The position numbers were made by a program, and so were the translations under genes. This document shows positions 34,414 through 43,285 of a DNA stretch of 58,186 nucleotides, piece after piece. The notes under the pieces are model-generated. The model was not told where the DNA came from, did no database searches, and saw nothing but the letters and a program-made list of their open reading frames with translations. Position 1 is the stretch's first letter. Each line of letters starts with the position of its first letter. Source of the stretch: Bryobacterales bacterium (GTDB lineage Bacteria; Acidobacteriota; Terriglobia; Bryobacterales; UBA6623); NCBI GenBank assembly GCA_028819575.1, contig JAPPLB010000072.1, positions 1 to 58,186 on the forward strand, in the 5' to 3' direction.

Positions 34414-36315
34414 TCAAGGTTTCCGCGGTGGCAGCACTGTCAACCGCATCGCCGACGGAGCCTGCTTCGACCGATACACCCGTTGGGTCGCCTTTTGAAA
34501 GTCTTCCTTCTTCGCGTTGTAGATATCGACGAACTTCTGGGGGTTGCGGTCGACCAGCGGAAACCACGAGCTTTGGACGTGCACCATGATCCGATGTCCG
34601 CGCCGGAACGTGTGATAGGCATCGGGCATCACATACTCGACCTTCGTTACTTTGCCGGGCTGGAACGGCTCCGGCTTTTCGAAGCTGTTGCGATACCGGC
34701 CCCGCATCGCCTCGCCGCGAACAAGCTGCTGGTAGCCGCCCATTTGCACACGCTCCGGGTTCGGCTTCGGGCTCGGGAAATCGCTGGAATAGACATCGAT
34801 CAACTTCACCACCCAATCCGAATCCGTTCCGGTCGTCGAGACGTGAAGACGCGGCGTGATGGGGCCGGCGATGGTGATATCTTCTTCCAGCACGTCCGTC
34901 TTGTAGACAAGAACGTCCGTCCTTGAGCTGGCGAAGCGCTGGTCATCGAGCATGTGTTCTCGGGTCATCCCGATCGCAATGTTCGGGATGAACGGAACGG
35001 GCTTGGCCGGGTCGCTGGTGTACTCATCGAACGCCGTAGAGCCGCTCTCCGAGGGTGGCTCGAAACTCAACTTGCCGTCAGCATGGAAATACAGTGTCTT
35101 CTCGGTGACCTGCTTGGGAGGCCAGGAATCGTAGCGCCGCCACTGGTTCGTGCCCAATTCGAAAACGTAAGCTTCCGGCAGGTCGAGTTCTTTCGCGTCT
35201 TTCAAGAAGTGCCGGAAGAAAGGTAACTCGATTTTCTCGCGGTAGAAGAGTGAAGTCTTCGCGTTGAAGGGCACGTGTCCCATCTTGTCGCCATCGTGGC
35301 TGGCCCACTGCCCGTGATACCAAGGCCCCATCACCAGGATGTTATACGCTCCGGGGCTGTTCTTCTCGATCGACTCATATACCTTGAGGGGTCCGAATAG
35401 ATCCTCGGCGTCAAACCACCCCCCGACGGTCATGACGGCGGGTTTTATGTCCTTCAGTCCCCGCCGGAGGTCGCGTTCCTTCCAGTACTCGTCATAGTTC
35501 GGGTGCTTCATCATCTCGTTCCAGAACGGGACCTTGTTCTTGAAATACTTCTCGTTGAGATTGGTCAGCGGACCGAGGTTGAGGTAAAACTCGTATCCGT
35601 CGGGAGTCTTGAAATCGAACTGCTTTGGGGCTTCCCGCGTCGGCTCGACGATCGGCATCCCGAAGCGCCAGAAAAACCGGAACGCGTGCGCCAGATAGAA
35701 GGCGCCGTTGTGATGAAAGTCGTCGCCGATAAACCAGTCGGCGACCGGCGCCTGCGGAGAGGAGGCCTTCAGCGCCGGGTGGGCGTCGATGGCCCCCATC
35801 GCCGTATAGAATCCTGGGTAGGATATGCCCCATTGGCCGACCTTGCCGTTGTTGTTGGGAATGTTCTTCACCAGCCAGTCGATCGTGTCGTAAGTGTCCG
35901 TCGTTTCATCGATGTCTGCAGGCCCGTTCTTGATCTCCTTGTAAGGCCGCACGTTCACGAACTCGCCCTCCGAGCCCATACGGCCGCGCACGTCCTGATA
36001 GGCGAAGATGAACAGGTCTTTCGCGAACTGACGTGAGGGACCGATCCGGGTCTTGTAGGCGTTGATGTCGTAGGGCCTCACGCTGTAGGGCGTTCGGTAC
36101 AGCATGATCGGGTAAGGCTGCGTGTCGTCCTTCGGCGCGTAGACGGAAGTGAACAGCTTCATCCCGTCTCGCATCGGGATCATGTATTCATACTTGGTGT
36201 AGTTCGCCTTGATCCACTCGGCGTGTTCCTCAGCCGTCTCCTCTTTCTCGGCCGGCAGCGGCAGCGCGAACAATAGGATCGAAAGTCCGAACGAGAGGGA
36301 GGTTATTCTGCGCAT
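34414..36315 (-). CDS. CocE/NonD family X-Pro dipeptidyl-peptidase-like hydrolase (exported)
   Basis: A 633-residue hydrolase with an N-terminal signal peptide (RRITSLSFGLSILLFALPLPA), an alpha/beta-hydrolase domain and a C-terminal jelly-roll domain. Catalytic residues are Ser in GQWGISYPGF (the G-x-S-Y-x-G elbow), Asp in GGWFDAEDLFG, and His in GPWYHGQW. Relatives include cocaine esterase, glutaryl-7-ACA acylase and alpha-amino-acid ester hydrolase. The opening PMRDGMKLFTSVYAPKD and DVRGRMGSEGEF are also characteristic. The frame is open to 36366, but ATG 36315 gives the signal peptide at the N-terminus. True substrate unknown; with the prolyl oligopeptidase it suggests peptide or ester scavenging. 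Confidence 0.9.
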   Translation of the reverse strand: MRRITSLSFGLSILLFALPLPAEKEETAEEHAEWIKANYTKYEYMIPMRDGMKLFTSVYAPKDDTQPYPIMLYRTPYSVRPYDINAYKTRIGPSRQFAKDLFIFAYQDVRGRMGSEGEFVNVRPYKEIKNGPADIDETTDTYDTIDWLVKNIPNNNGKVGQWGISYPGFYTAMGAIDAHPALKASSPQAPVADWFIGDDFHHNGAFYLAHAFRFFWRFGMPIVEPTREAPKQFDFKTPDGYEFYLNLGPLTNLNEKYFKNKVPFWNEMMKHPNYDEYWKERDLRRGLKDIKPAVMTVGGWFDAEDLFGPLKVYESIEKNSPGAYNILVMGPWYHGQWASHDGDKMGHVPFNAKTSLFYREKIELPFFRHFLKDAKELDLPEAYVFELGTNQWRRYDSWPPKQVTEKTLYFHADGKLSFEPPSESGSTAFDEYTSDPAKPVPFIPNIAIGMTREHMLDDQRFASSRTDVLVYKTDVLEEDITIAGPITPRLHVSTTGTDSDWVVKLIDVYSSDFPSPKPNPERVQMGGYQQLVRGEAMRGRYRNSFEKPEPFQPGKVTKVEYVMPDAYHTFRRGHRIMVHVQSSWFPLVDRNPQKFVDIYNAKKEDFQKATQRVYRSKQAPSAMRLTVLPPRKP

Positions 36316-36543
36316 GATGGAAGAGGATACGCTGATCGGCTTGGGAAGGTACAGAGCTTCGTCCAACGGACAAACGGATTCACGGTGACTCTCGAAGCAG
36401 CCTCTAAGTTCGGTGCGCCGGATTTCGCCTCCGTGTTCCCGCAGTTCCTCGTAAGGCGTTTGAACGGTTGATCCCTGACCGCTGCGGAAAGCCAGTCCGG
36501 CGGTACGCCCGCGCCGTCCGGCCTTCGCAGCCGAGAACCCCTC

Positions 36544-36807
36544 TCAGCCTCCGCTGATAGCAGCCACGAAGTGAATCTCGCTATTCTCGTCGACGTGCTG
36601 CAGCAAACCGATTGGGCTGACCACCCCGTCCACCGCGACCGCGATGCTCGGTTTGAGGCGGTTGCCTTCGAAGAGCCAGTCTCGAATGCCCGGGTGGGCG
36701 GCTTCCAACTCAGCGACAGCCTCTCGAACGGTGGAGCCGCCGACGCGGATTTCCGCAGCTCCCGCGGTCAACTCCTTCATCGCCGCGGGAATGAATATGA
36801 TCGGCAT
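36544..36807 (-). CDS. MoaD/ThiS-like sulfur-carrier protein
   Basis: An 87-residue beta-grasp protein ending in the required Gly-Gly (AISGG). The middle has STVREAVAELEAAHPGIRDWL, the usual MoaD helix, and the family's V-D-E-x-x-E-I-H-F-V strand before the C-terminal Gly-Gly. MoaD carries sulfur as a C-terminal thiocarboxylate for molybdopterin synthesis, and the residue pattern fits MoaD better than ThiS. It lies 6 bases downstream of the molybdenum hydroxylase large subunit and is surely co-transcribed. No thiamine genes are beside it. This adjacency suggests a dedicated sulfur carrier for the enzyme's cofactor, or for its sulfido ligand; either would be inference. Confidence 0.8.
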   Translation of the reverse strand: MPIIFIPAAMKELTAGAAEIRVGGSTVREAVAELEAAHPGIRDWLFEGNRLKPSIAVAVDGVVSPIGLLQHVDENSEIHFVAAISGG

Positions 36808-36813
36808 CGAGGT

Positions 36814-39114
36814 TCAATCGGTTGCGCCGTTCTTTCCCCAGATTGCCTCCATCACAGCAACAGGGTTCATCGGCAAGCGGTTCATGGCGACGTCCACGGC
36901 GTTGTTGATCGCATTCGCCAGGGCCGCCGGCGGCGGGACGATATTCGCTTCGCCCACGCCGCGAGCACCGAAGGGGTGCCCGGGGTTGGCCACCTCGATG
37001 ATGACGGTGTCAATCATGGGCAAGTCGAGGCTGGTCGGCATGCGGTAGTCGAGCAGGCTCGAGTTCATCATCTTGCCTTCGGCGTTCATGAAATACTCCT
37101 CGTTGAGCGCCCAACCGATGCCCTGCACGCTGCCGCCCTGCATCTGGCCTTCGACATAGCTGGGATGAATCGCCTTGCCGGCATCCTGGAAAGCCGTGAA
37201 ACGCAGGATCGTGACCTTGCCGGTTTCCGGGTCGACTTCAACGTCGGCGATGTTTCCCGAGAATGAGCCGCCCACACCCGGTGGGTTCACGCCCGCACGC
37301 CCGACGATCGGGTCGCCGGTTGTCGCGATCTGCTCAGCAAGTTCCGAGAACGTCATACGATTTTCCGTGCCGTTCTTCAAGTGGAAGACACCTTTCTCGA
37401 AGTCGACGCCGTCTTCCTCCACGCCCCAGATCCTGGCCGCGCGCCGGATCATCTGATCGCGCACGTCGCGGGCCGCCTCGATGGCTGCCAGACCCGTCGA
37501 GAACGTAACCCGGCTGCCGCCTGTGACGGCCGTAAAGCCGACGGAGTCGGTATCGACGACGCTGGGGCTGACTTTCTCGGCAGGCAGACCGAGCACCTCG
37601 GCGGCCTGCATCGCAACGGACGTTCGCGTGCCGCCGATATCCGGTGAGCCTTCAACCAGCGTGATCGTCCCGTCGGGGTTGACGGCGATGTTGCAGGCCG
37701 AGGGCAGCCCGGCATTGAACCAGAACCCGATCGCGACGCCCCGGCCGCGGTTCGGTCCGTCGAGCGGCGCGCTGTAGTGTGGGTGGTTCTTCATGGCCTC
37801 GATCACTTCGACGCAGCCGATCCGGGGAAACTTCGGTCCGTCGGCGCGGCGAGTGCCCTCTTTCGAGGCGTTCTTCAGCCGCAGATCAAGGGGGTCGATG
37901 CCGAGCTTCTCGGCGATTTCATTGACAACGCTCTCCGTCGCGAACGCCGCATTCGTAGCGCCGGGCGCACGGTAGGCGGCGGTGCTGGGCTTGTTGACAA
38001 CAACGTCATAGCCGTCAATCGTGACGTTCGGGATGTCGTAAGCCGCGAAGACGCACATGCCCCCGGGGACAACCATCGCGCCCGGATAGGCGCCCGCCTC
38101 GTAAGCCAGCCATGCCTGCGCCGCCATCATGGTGCCGTCGCTCTTGACGCCCATCTTGATCTTCAAATGCGAGCCCGGCGTCGGGCCGGTTCCTTCCAGC
38201 ACCTCCGCGCGGCTCATCACGATCTTTACCGGGTGTCCGCTCTTCTTCGATAGCAGCGCCGCGACAGGATCGATGTACACCGGGATCTTGCCGCCGAACC
38301 CGCCGCCGATTTCCGTCGGCGTCACCCGGACCTGCGAGACCGGCTTGTCGAGAATGGCCGCCGTCGTGTCGCGAATCGTGAAGGGGCCTTGCGTGCTGGT
38401 CCAGATGTGGATACGGTCGTCGTTGTTCCAAAGAGCGGTCGTGTTGTGGGGCTCGATGTATCCCTGGTGAACCGTGGACGTGTCGAATTCCCGCTCGACG
38501 ATGAGATCGGCTTCAGCGAAGCCTTGTTCGATGTCGCCTTTCTCATGGCGGAAATGGTCCGAAACGTTGCTGACCTTGTCCGTCGGCCTGCCGAACTCCA
38601 TCATGCGAAGATTCTCGTGCAGCAGCGGCGCGTCCTCTTTCATCGCATCCGGAGCCGTGAGAACCGGCGGCAGGAGGTCGTATTCCACCTCGATCAACTC
38701 CAGCGCCTCGAGCGCGTCATGCAGGCTGGCCGCCGCTACCGCCGCCACCGCGTGGCCGCGATAGAGAACCTTGTCGCGGGCCAGAACGTTGTTGCGGATG
38801 TACGCAAGCCGCGTCAGTCCCTCACCGAGATCGACTGTCTTGTCGCCGGGGTCCACAAAGTCGGTCGAAGTGACCACCGCGCGCACCTCGGGATGCGCTT
38901 CGGCCTTGCTGGTATCAATCGACTTGATGCGGGCGTGAGCATGAGGACTGCGCAGCACAGCGCCGTGCATCAGGCCCGCCATGCTGACGTCGGCGCCATA
39001 GATCGCACGCCCGGTGACCTTGTCCACTCCGTCGTGCCGCAATGGACGCTTCCCAACGACGTCGAACTCCTTGGTCGAAAGGACCATGTTGGGCTCATAG
39101 CTTTGCTCGCTCAT
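36814..39114 (-). CDS. Xanthine dehydrogenase family molybdopterin-binding subunit
   Basis: A 766-residue large subunit of a molybdenum hydroxylase. Visible features are VVGKRPLRHDGVDKVTGRA and GAVLRSPHAHARIKSID (N-terminal domain), GGGFGGK (cofactor loop), AAYRAPGATNAAFATES (active-site loop, of the xanthine/benzoyl-CoA-type A-Y-R form rather than the Cys-bearing loop of CO dehydrogenase), and GARGVGEANIVPPPAAL with the catalytic Glu. The start ATG 39114 has GGAGG just before it and overlaps the stop of the [2Fe-2S] subunit in a 4-base ATGA; the frame continues to 39318 but that part is the other gene's. It is the third gene of a four-gene operon. Substrate, perhaps a purine or an aromatic aldehyde, is unknown. 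Confidence 0.93.
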   Translation of the reverse strand: MSEQSYEPNMVLSTKEFDVVGKRPLRHDGVDKVTGRAIYGADVSMAGLMHGAVLRSPHAHARIKSIDTSKAEAHPEVRAVVTSTDFVDPGDKTVDLGEGLTRLAYIRNNVLARDKVLYRGHAVAAVAAASLHDALEALELIEVEYDLLPPVLTAPDAMKEDAPLLHENLRMMEFGRPTDKVSNVSDHFRHEKGDIEQGFAEADLIVEREFDTSTVHQGYIEPHNTTALWNNDDRIHIWTSTQGPFTIRDTTAAILDKPVSQVRVTPTEIGGGFGGKIPVYIDPVAALLSKKSGHPVKIVMSRAEVLEGTGPTPGSHLKIKMGVKSDGTMMAAQAWLAYEAGAYPGAMVVPGGMCVFAAYDIPNVTIDGYDVVVNKPSTAAYRAPGATNAAFATESVVNEIAEKLGIDPLDLRLKNASKEGTRRADGPKFPRIGCVEVIEAMKNHPHYSAPLDGPNRGRGVAIGFWFNAGLPSACNIAVNPDGTITLVEGSPDIGGTRTSVAMQAAEVLGLPAEKVSPSVVDTDSVGFTAVTGGSRVTFSTGLAAIEAARDVRDQMIRRAARIWGVEEDGVDFEKGVFHLKNGTENRMTFSELAEQIATTGDPIVGRAGVNPPGVGGSFSGNIADVEVDPETGKVTILRFTAFQDAGKAIHPSYVEGQMQGGSVQGIGWALNEEYFMNAEGKMMNSSLLDYRMPTSLDLPMIDTVIIEVANPGHPFGARGVGEANIVPPPAALANAINNAVDVAMNRLPMNPVAVMEAIWGKNGATD

Positions 39115-39593
39115 CTCGCCTCCTGCATTCTCTCGGCGGCGGCCTGCACCGACCGCACGATCTTGTCGTACCCCGTGCAACGGCACAGGTTGTTTGCCAG
39201 CCAAAGCCGGATCTTGTCTTCCGAGGGGTTGTTGTCCTGATCGAGCAACGATTTCGCGGCGACGATGAAGCCCGGAGTGCAAACGCCGCACTGTAATGCC
39301 GCTCCTTCGAGAAAGCATTGCTGAATCGGATGCAGTTCGCGGCCCACGGCGATGCCTTCGACTGTCGTGATCTGCTTACCTTCCGCCTCGACGGCCAGTA
39401 CGAGGCAAGCCGTGACGATCCGCCCGTCGAAAATCACCGTGCATGCGCCGCAGTTTCCGTCATTGCAGCCTTCTTTGGTGCCGGTCAACCCGAGCACGTC
39501 GCGCAGGACTTCCAGCAGGCTCTGACGAGGTTCGCAAAGGAAGTCGATCTCTTCGCCGTTGATCGTTGTTTGAACGTGAACTCTCCGCGGCAT
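39111..39593 (-). CDS. (2Fe-2S)-binding subunit of molybdenum hydroxylase
   Basis: A 160-residue small subunit with two [2Fe-2S] clusters. The N-terminal plant-type ferredoxin domain has CNDGNCGACTVIFDGR, and a further Cys in TACLVLAV completes the first cluster. The helical C-terminal domain holds the second, with CGVCTPGFIVAAKSLL and NNLCRCTGYDKIVRSV. Length is standard for CoxS-type subunits. Its start overlaps the stop of the FAD subunit by one base (TGATG) and its stop overlaps the start of the large subunit, so the three are translated together and assemble as a heterotrimer. It passes electrons from the molybdenum centre to FAD. Confidence 0.95.
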   Translation of the reverse strand: MPRRVHVQTTINGEEIDFLCEPRQSLLEVLRDVLGLTGTKEGCNDGNCGACTVIFDGRIVTACLVLAVEAEGKQITTVEGIAVGRELHPIQQCFLEGAALQCGVCTPGFIVAAKSLLDQDNNPSEDKIRLWLANNLCRCTGYDKIVRSVQAAAERMQEAR

Positions 39594-40465
39594 CAGTTGT
39601 TCCTCCTGGCTCGCTCAACCGCAACATGCAAGGCGCGCCGCGTCAAGACTTCACAGAGGTGCTTGCGGTACCGCACCGTGCCTCTCATGTCGTCGATCGG
39701 CTTGGCCGCTTGCTTCGCGATATCGGCGGCTCGCTGGATGCTCTCGTCGTTTACCGGTTGGCCCGCCAGAGCGTCACCGGCCTGTTTGACGAACAGCGGC
39801 GTCGGCGCGACCGACGCCAGAGCGACTCGCGCCGAAGCGAAGTTCCCGTTGGCGAGCACGACCGAAACGCCGGCTCCCGCGACGGCGATGTCCATCTCGT
39901 TGCGAGGGATGAACCGTAGGTAATGAGCTCCGGAATTCGCTTTCGGCGCGGGGAAATGCAGGGAGACGAGTAACTCGCCCGCAGCGAGGACATTCTTGCC
40001 CGGGGCCGTGCAGAAGTCCTCCACGGCGACCGTTCTCTCGCCGTTCGGACCGGCGATGCAACAGCTCGCTTCCAGCGCGATCATGATCGGCACGGCATCC
40101 GCACTGGGAGCCGCGTTGCAAAGATTGCCGCCCAGCGAGGCTCGTCCTTGAATCTGTGTCCCCCCGATCAAGGACGCGGCGTCGATGAGTCCTGGGTAGT
40201 GCTTCTTGACGTCCTCGTTCTCGTAGATGCGATAGCACGGCGCCGCAGCACCGATCGTCAGTCCTGACGCCTCATCCCAGGCGATTTCATCCAACGCAGG
40301 GATTTCCTTGACGTCGATCACCCACTCGGCGGTCCGAAAACCACCGCGAAGCTGCACCAGAATGTCGGTTCCGCCGGCGAGAACGCACGCCTTCTCACCG
40401 TGTTCGGAGAGCAGTCGCACTGCCTCACCGACCGTTCCGGGTCGAGCATACTCAAACCACTGCAC
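39593..40465 (-). CDS. FAD-binding subunit of molybdenum hydroxylase
   Basis: A 290-residue CoxM-type subunit. The FAD-binding loops are VLAGGTDILVQLRGG (residues about 28-42) and GRASLGGNLCNAAPSADAVP (about 107-126), with the opening FEYARPGTVGEAVRLL and a C-terminal DDMRGTVRYRKHLCEVLTRRAL. It accepts electrons from the iron-sulfur subunit and passes them to NAD or another acceptor. It is the first gene of the operon FAD subunit - [2Fe-2S] subunit - molybdenum subunit - MoaD-like protein. This is the M-S-L order of CO dehydrogenase-type operons, although the large subunit's active-site loop is not of the CO dehydrogenase type. Confidence 0.93.
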   Translation of the reverse strand: MQWFEYARPGTVGEAVRLLSEHGEKACVLAGGTDILVQLRGGFRTAEWVIDVKEIPALDEIAWDEASGLTIGAAAPCYRIYENEDVKKHYPGLIDAASLIGGTQIQGRASLGGNLCNAAPSADAVPIMIALEASCCIAGPNGERTVAVEDFCTAPGKNVLAAGELLVSLHFPAPKANSGAHYLRFIPRNEMDIAVAGAGVSVVLANGNFASARVALASVAPTPLFVKQAGDALAGQPVNDESIQRAADIAKQAAKPIDDMRGTVRYRKHLCEVLTRRALHVAVERARRNN

Positions 40466-40589
40466 GGCTCCTCCATGACGACTCCGGCCGACTCGGCGCC
40501 CGTCGTCAAAGAAGGATTATACGCGGCAGTGCCCTCCCATGTCGGTTTCAGCCGGCTGTCCGGCCATCGCATCGGGCCGCAGTTCGTCC

Positions 40590-41075
40590 TCAACCGCCGG
40601 CGGTCCGCGCCGTGAGCAGCCAGATCAATGAGCCTTGCGGGCGCGGTGACGACGGCAGTACGTCAACCATCGCGATCGCCCCTTTCTTGAGCACGATGCC
40701 ATAGGACGGCGTGCCTGTCAGGAAGCATACAAAGTCGCTCAACAGCGGGTTATGTCCGACGACCATCAGTTCGCCGCTGGTTCCGTGCGACAGAATCTCC
40801 CGCCATAAATCGAACGGGTTCTGATAAGGAACCAGGACCTCCGTCTCGATCAATTCACCCTCGAAGCCGAGCGCCTCCTTTGCCGCTTCAGCCGTCTGCA
40901 CGGCGCGGACGTAGGGGCTGGTCAAGATCATGTCCGGTCGTACGCCGGCCTCGCGAGCCGTCCGGAGGGTCCGGTTCAGCTTCTCGATTCCCTTCGGCGT
41001 CAATCGGCGCATCGAGTCGTCCTGCCCCGGAGCGGCGTCTTCGGCAATCCCGTGCCGGAAAACATAAACCCGCAT
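40590..41075 (-). CDS. sixA: Phosphohistidine phosphatase SixA
   Basis: A 161-residue histidine phosphatase of the phosphoglycerate-mutase superfamily. The catalytic RHG is at residues 7-9 (MRVYVFRHGIAED), a second motif is TSPYVRAVQTAEAAKEAL with the phosphate-binding Arg, and the late active-site His lies in MVVGHNPLLSDF. Size and the short N-terminus match SixA, which removes phosphate from histidine in signalling proteins such as ArcB or the PTS. The frame runs on to 41144, but ATG 41075 is the family start. It is divided from the molybdenum operon by 124 bases on the same strand. Confidence 0.9.
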   Translation of the reverse strand: MRVYVFRHGIAEDAAPGQDDSMRRLTPKGIEKLNRTLRTAREAGVRPDMILTSPYVRAVQTAEAAKEALGFEGELIETEVLVPYQNPFDLWREILSHGTSGELMVVGHNPLLSDFVCFLTGTPSYGIVLKKGAIAMVDVLPSSPRPQGSLIWLLTARTAGG

Positions 41076-41207
41076 ACCGTCCCAGGTTATCAGGCCTCCT
41101 GGCGCTCCATTGCAGGTCCAATCCAGAACTCGGTTCAAGAGCACTCAGGAAGCCGAAGCCGTGCCGAAGGACCACCGGACAGTCGCATGAGCCGTGCCGG
41201 CGCCGCG

Positions 41208-41444
41208 AACACACGACTCAGACCTGTAAAACTGGAGCAGTGGCGCGGGAAAGACCGTGCGACGGGCTTATCGTTGTCGGAGCTGCCGCAGGAAGGTCAT
41301 GGCGCGGATCGGCTCGAACCTGAACCAGATCGCACCCTGGATGAAAACCCGCAAATCAGCTGCCGAGGTCTTCGCGCCACTCTGGTCGCGATCGAGCATG
41401 AGCTGGAGGCGCTCGATGTGCGTAGCAGGCGCAGTGATGGTTAA
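41208..41444 (+). pseudogene. Remnant of a mobilization protein MobC gene, with frameshifts
   Basis: Two frames together spell a decayed MobC. One frame gives LEQWRGKDRATGLSLSEL (41235 on), recalling the family's early W-x-x-K-A-x-x-x-G-L-S-L-S-E-x. The next gives ARIGSNLNQIAPWMKTRKSA (41302 on), the hallmark I-G-x-N-L-N-Q-I-A stretch. The first frame resumes with ATLVAIEHELEALDVRS and stops at TAA 41442-41444. At least two frameshifts and a short internal deletion are implied. MobC is an accessory protein of plasmid or integrative-element relaxosomes, so this marks a lost mobilizable element. Its stop codon is the first three bases of truncated repeat copy D. Confidence 0.6.
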
Positions 41445-41525
41445 CCTGCATTTCTTCACTACGTGGCGAGGCGAAGTGCCTGAGAGGGCCGTCAGGACGA
41501 GGCGCGCGCCAAACGGCGCGCGCAG
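41442..41525 (+). repeat. Dispersed palindromic element, copy D (3' truncated)
   Basis: The first 84 bases of the element, from TAACCTGCATTTCTTCACTA to the end of the GC-rich inner hairpin, which here is a perfect 9 bp stem GCGCGCGCC/GGCGCGCGC with loop AAAC. The remaining core and the right arm are missing. It begins on the stop codon of the mobC remnant and ends next to the stop codon of the convergent small zinc-ribbon gene. The stretch 41076-41207 between sixA and the remnant shows nothing I can recognise. Confidence 0.88.
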
Positions 41526-41526
41526 T

Positions 41527-41694
41527 CTACGGCAACGGATGACGGCAAACACGGCACTCCGAGCGCCGTTTCACGTTCAGGCTGCCGCAATGCTCGCACT
41601 GATGGTAGGCAAGCTTGACGTAGAACCGGGTGGCAAACCAACCCGAAACCAGGATGAGAATGAAGAGAGTTGCGTTCAGTAACAGATCGGTCAC
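41527..41694 (-). CDS. Small membrane-anchored zinc-ribbon protein (55 residues)
   Basis: A 55-residue protein with an N-terminal hydrophobic helix (LLNATLFILILVSGWFA) followed by a compact zinc-ribbon with two C-x-x-C pairs (CEHCGSLNVKRRSECRVC, residues 33-50). The GTG start at 41694 has GGAG about 9 bases upstream; codon use is normal for the window. I do not know the family. It has the look of a membrane-bound zinc-finger microprotein, possibly an adaptor or regulator. Its stop codon lies 2 bases from the truncated end of repeat copy D, so its 3' region has been affected by that rearrangement. It is divergent from the Rrf2 regulator gene with a 112-base gap. Confidence 0.7.
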   Translation of the reverse strand: MTDLLLNATLFILILVSGWFATRFYVKLAYHQCEHCGSLNVKRRSECRVCRHPLP

Positions 41695-41748
41695 GATGGG
41701 TCTGCTCCATGGGCCGACGCGAAACTCTATCGTAGTGCGGTCCCGCCG

Positions 41749-41776
41749 TTGACGTCATGCCGGAGCGTGACATACT
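41749..41776 (+). promoter_or_regulatory. Predicted sigma-70-type promoter of the Rrf2-cysK genes
   Basis: TTGACG (41749-41754) and CATACT (41771-41776) are spaced by 16 bases, a fair match to the -35/-10 consensus. Transcription would start near 41783, inside the palindromic operator, so bound repressor would block it. Confidence 0.55.
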
Positions 41777-41778
41777 CT

Positions 41779-41805
41779 GAATCTCTAGTAAATTGATAGG
41801 GATTC
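41779..41805. promoter_or_regulatory. Palindromic operator at the Rrf2 regulator start
   Basis: A 27 bp imperfect palindrome, with halves GAATCTCTAG and, read from the other strand, GAATCCCTAT. It covers the predicted transcription start and ends one base before the ATG of the Rrf2 gene; its AGGG also serves as the ribosome site. Size and A/T-rich centre fit Rrf2-family operators, so autorepression is likely. Confidence 0.65.
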
Positions 41806-41806
41806 G

Positions 41807-42241
41807 ATGGACGTTTCCGTCAAGGGCGAATATGCGCTGCGGGCCGTGTTCGAGCTTTGTTCTCGCGGCGCTTCCGAGCCGGTGAAGATTGCTGACATCG
41901 CGGCCAGGCAAGGCATTCCGCAGAAGTTCCTGGAGTTGATACTGTCTCAACTCAAGCAGGGTGGTTTCCTGAACTCGCGGCGCGGGGCGAGCGGGGGATA
42001 TTCACTCGCAAAGGCTCCCGAAGACATCACGGTAGGCGATGTGATCCGCCATATCGAAGGGCCCCTGGCAACCGCGCGCCTCAGCGACGATCATCCCCGG
42101 CCGTCCGATTCGCCCTTCAACGATCTGTGGCGTGAGGTCGACGCGGCAGTATCCGGCGTTATTGATCACACCACCTTCGCCGACCTGCTGGCCCGCTGGA
42201 AAGAAGAACGCACTCGCCAGGCTGTGAGCTGGCAGATCTGA
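41807..42241 (+). CDS. Rrf2 family transcriptional regulator (CymR-like)
   Basis: A 144-residue winged-helix regulator. The N-terminal [18 protein letters not shown] and [20 protein letters not shown] (helix-turn-helix), [20 protein letters not shown] (recognition helix and wing) and [15 protein letters not shown] are standard Rrf2. The three conserved cysteines of [Fe-S] IscR/NsrR-type members are absent (a single Cys occurs near residue 18), so it should not bind a cluster. Rrf2 proteins without a cluster and next to cysteine synthase include CymR, which controls cysteine metabolism together with CysK. cysK starts 26 bases downstream, so this pair probably forms a sulfur-responsive unit. 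A palindromic operator overlaps its start. Confidence 0.9.
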   Translation: MDVSVKGEYALRAVFELCSRGASEPVKIADIAARQGIPQKFLELILSQLKQGGFLNSRRGASGGYSLAKAPEDITVGDVIRHIEGPLATARLSDDHPRPSDSPFNDLWREVDAAVSGVIDHTTFADLLARWKEERTRQAVSWQI

Positions 42242-42266
42242 CAATCAAGGAAGAAGGTACGCGTCG

Positions 42267-43220
<954 letters not shown>

Positions 43221-43285
43221 CAGGCTGGCAAGCAGGGACAAGCGCAGTCCGGAAGATTACGTTTTCACGATTTCAGAGCCGTCCA

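Noticed and set aside
41492..41950. 152-residue minus-strand ORF across the Rrf2 promoter
   Set aside because: It is antisense to Rrf2 and out of frame with the real small zinc-ribbon gene; no family features.
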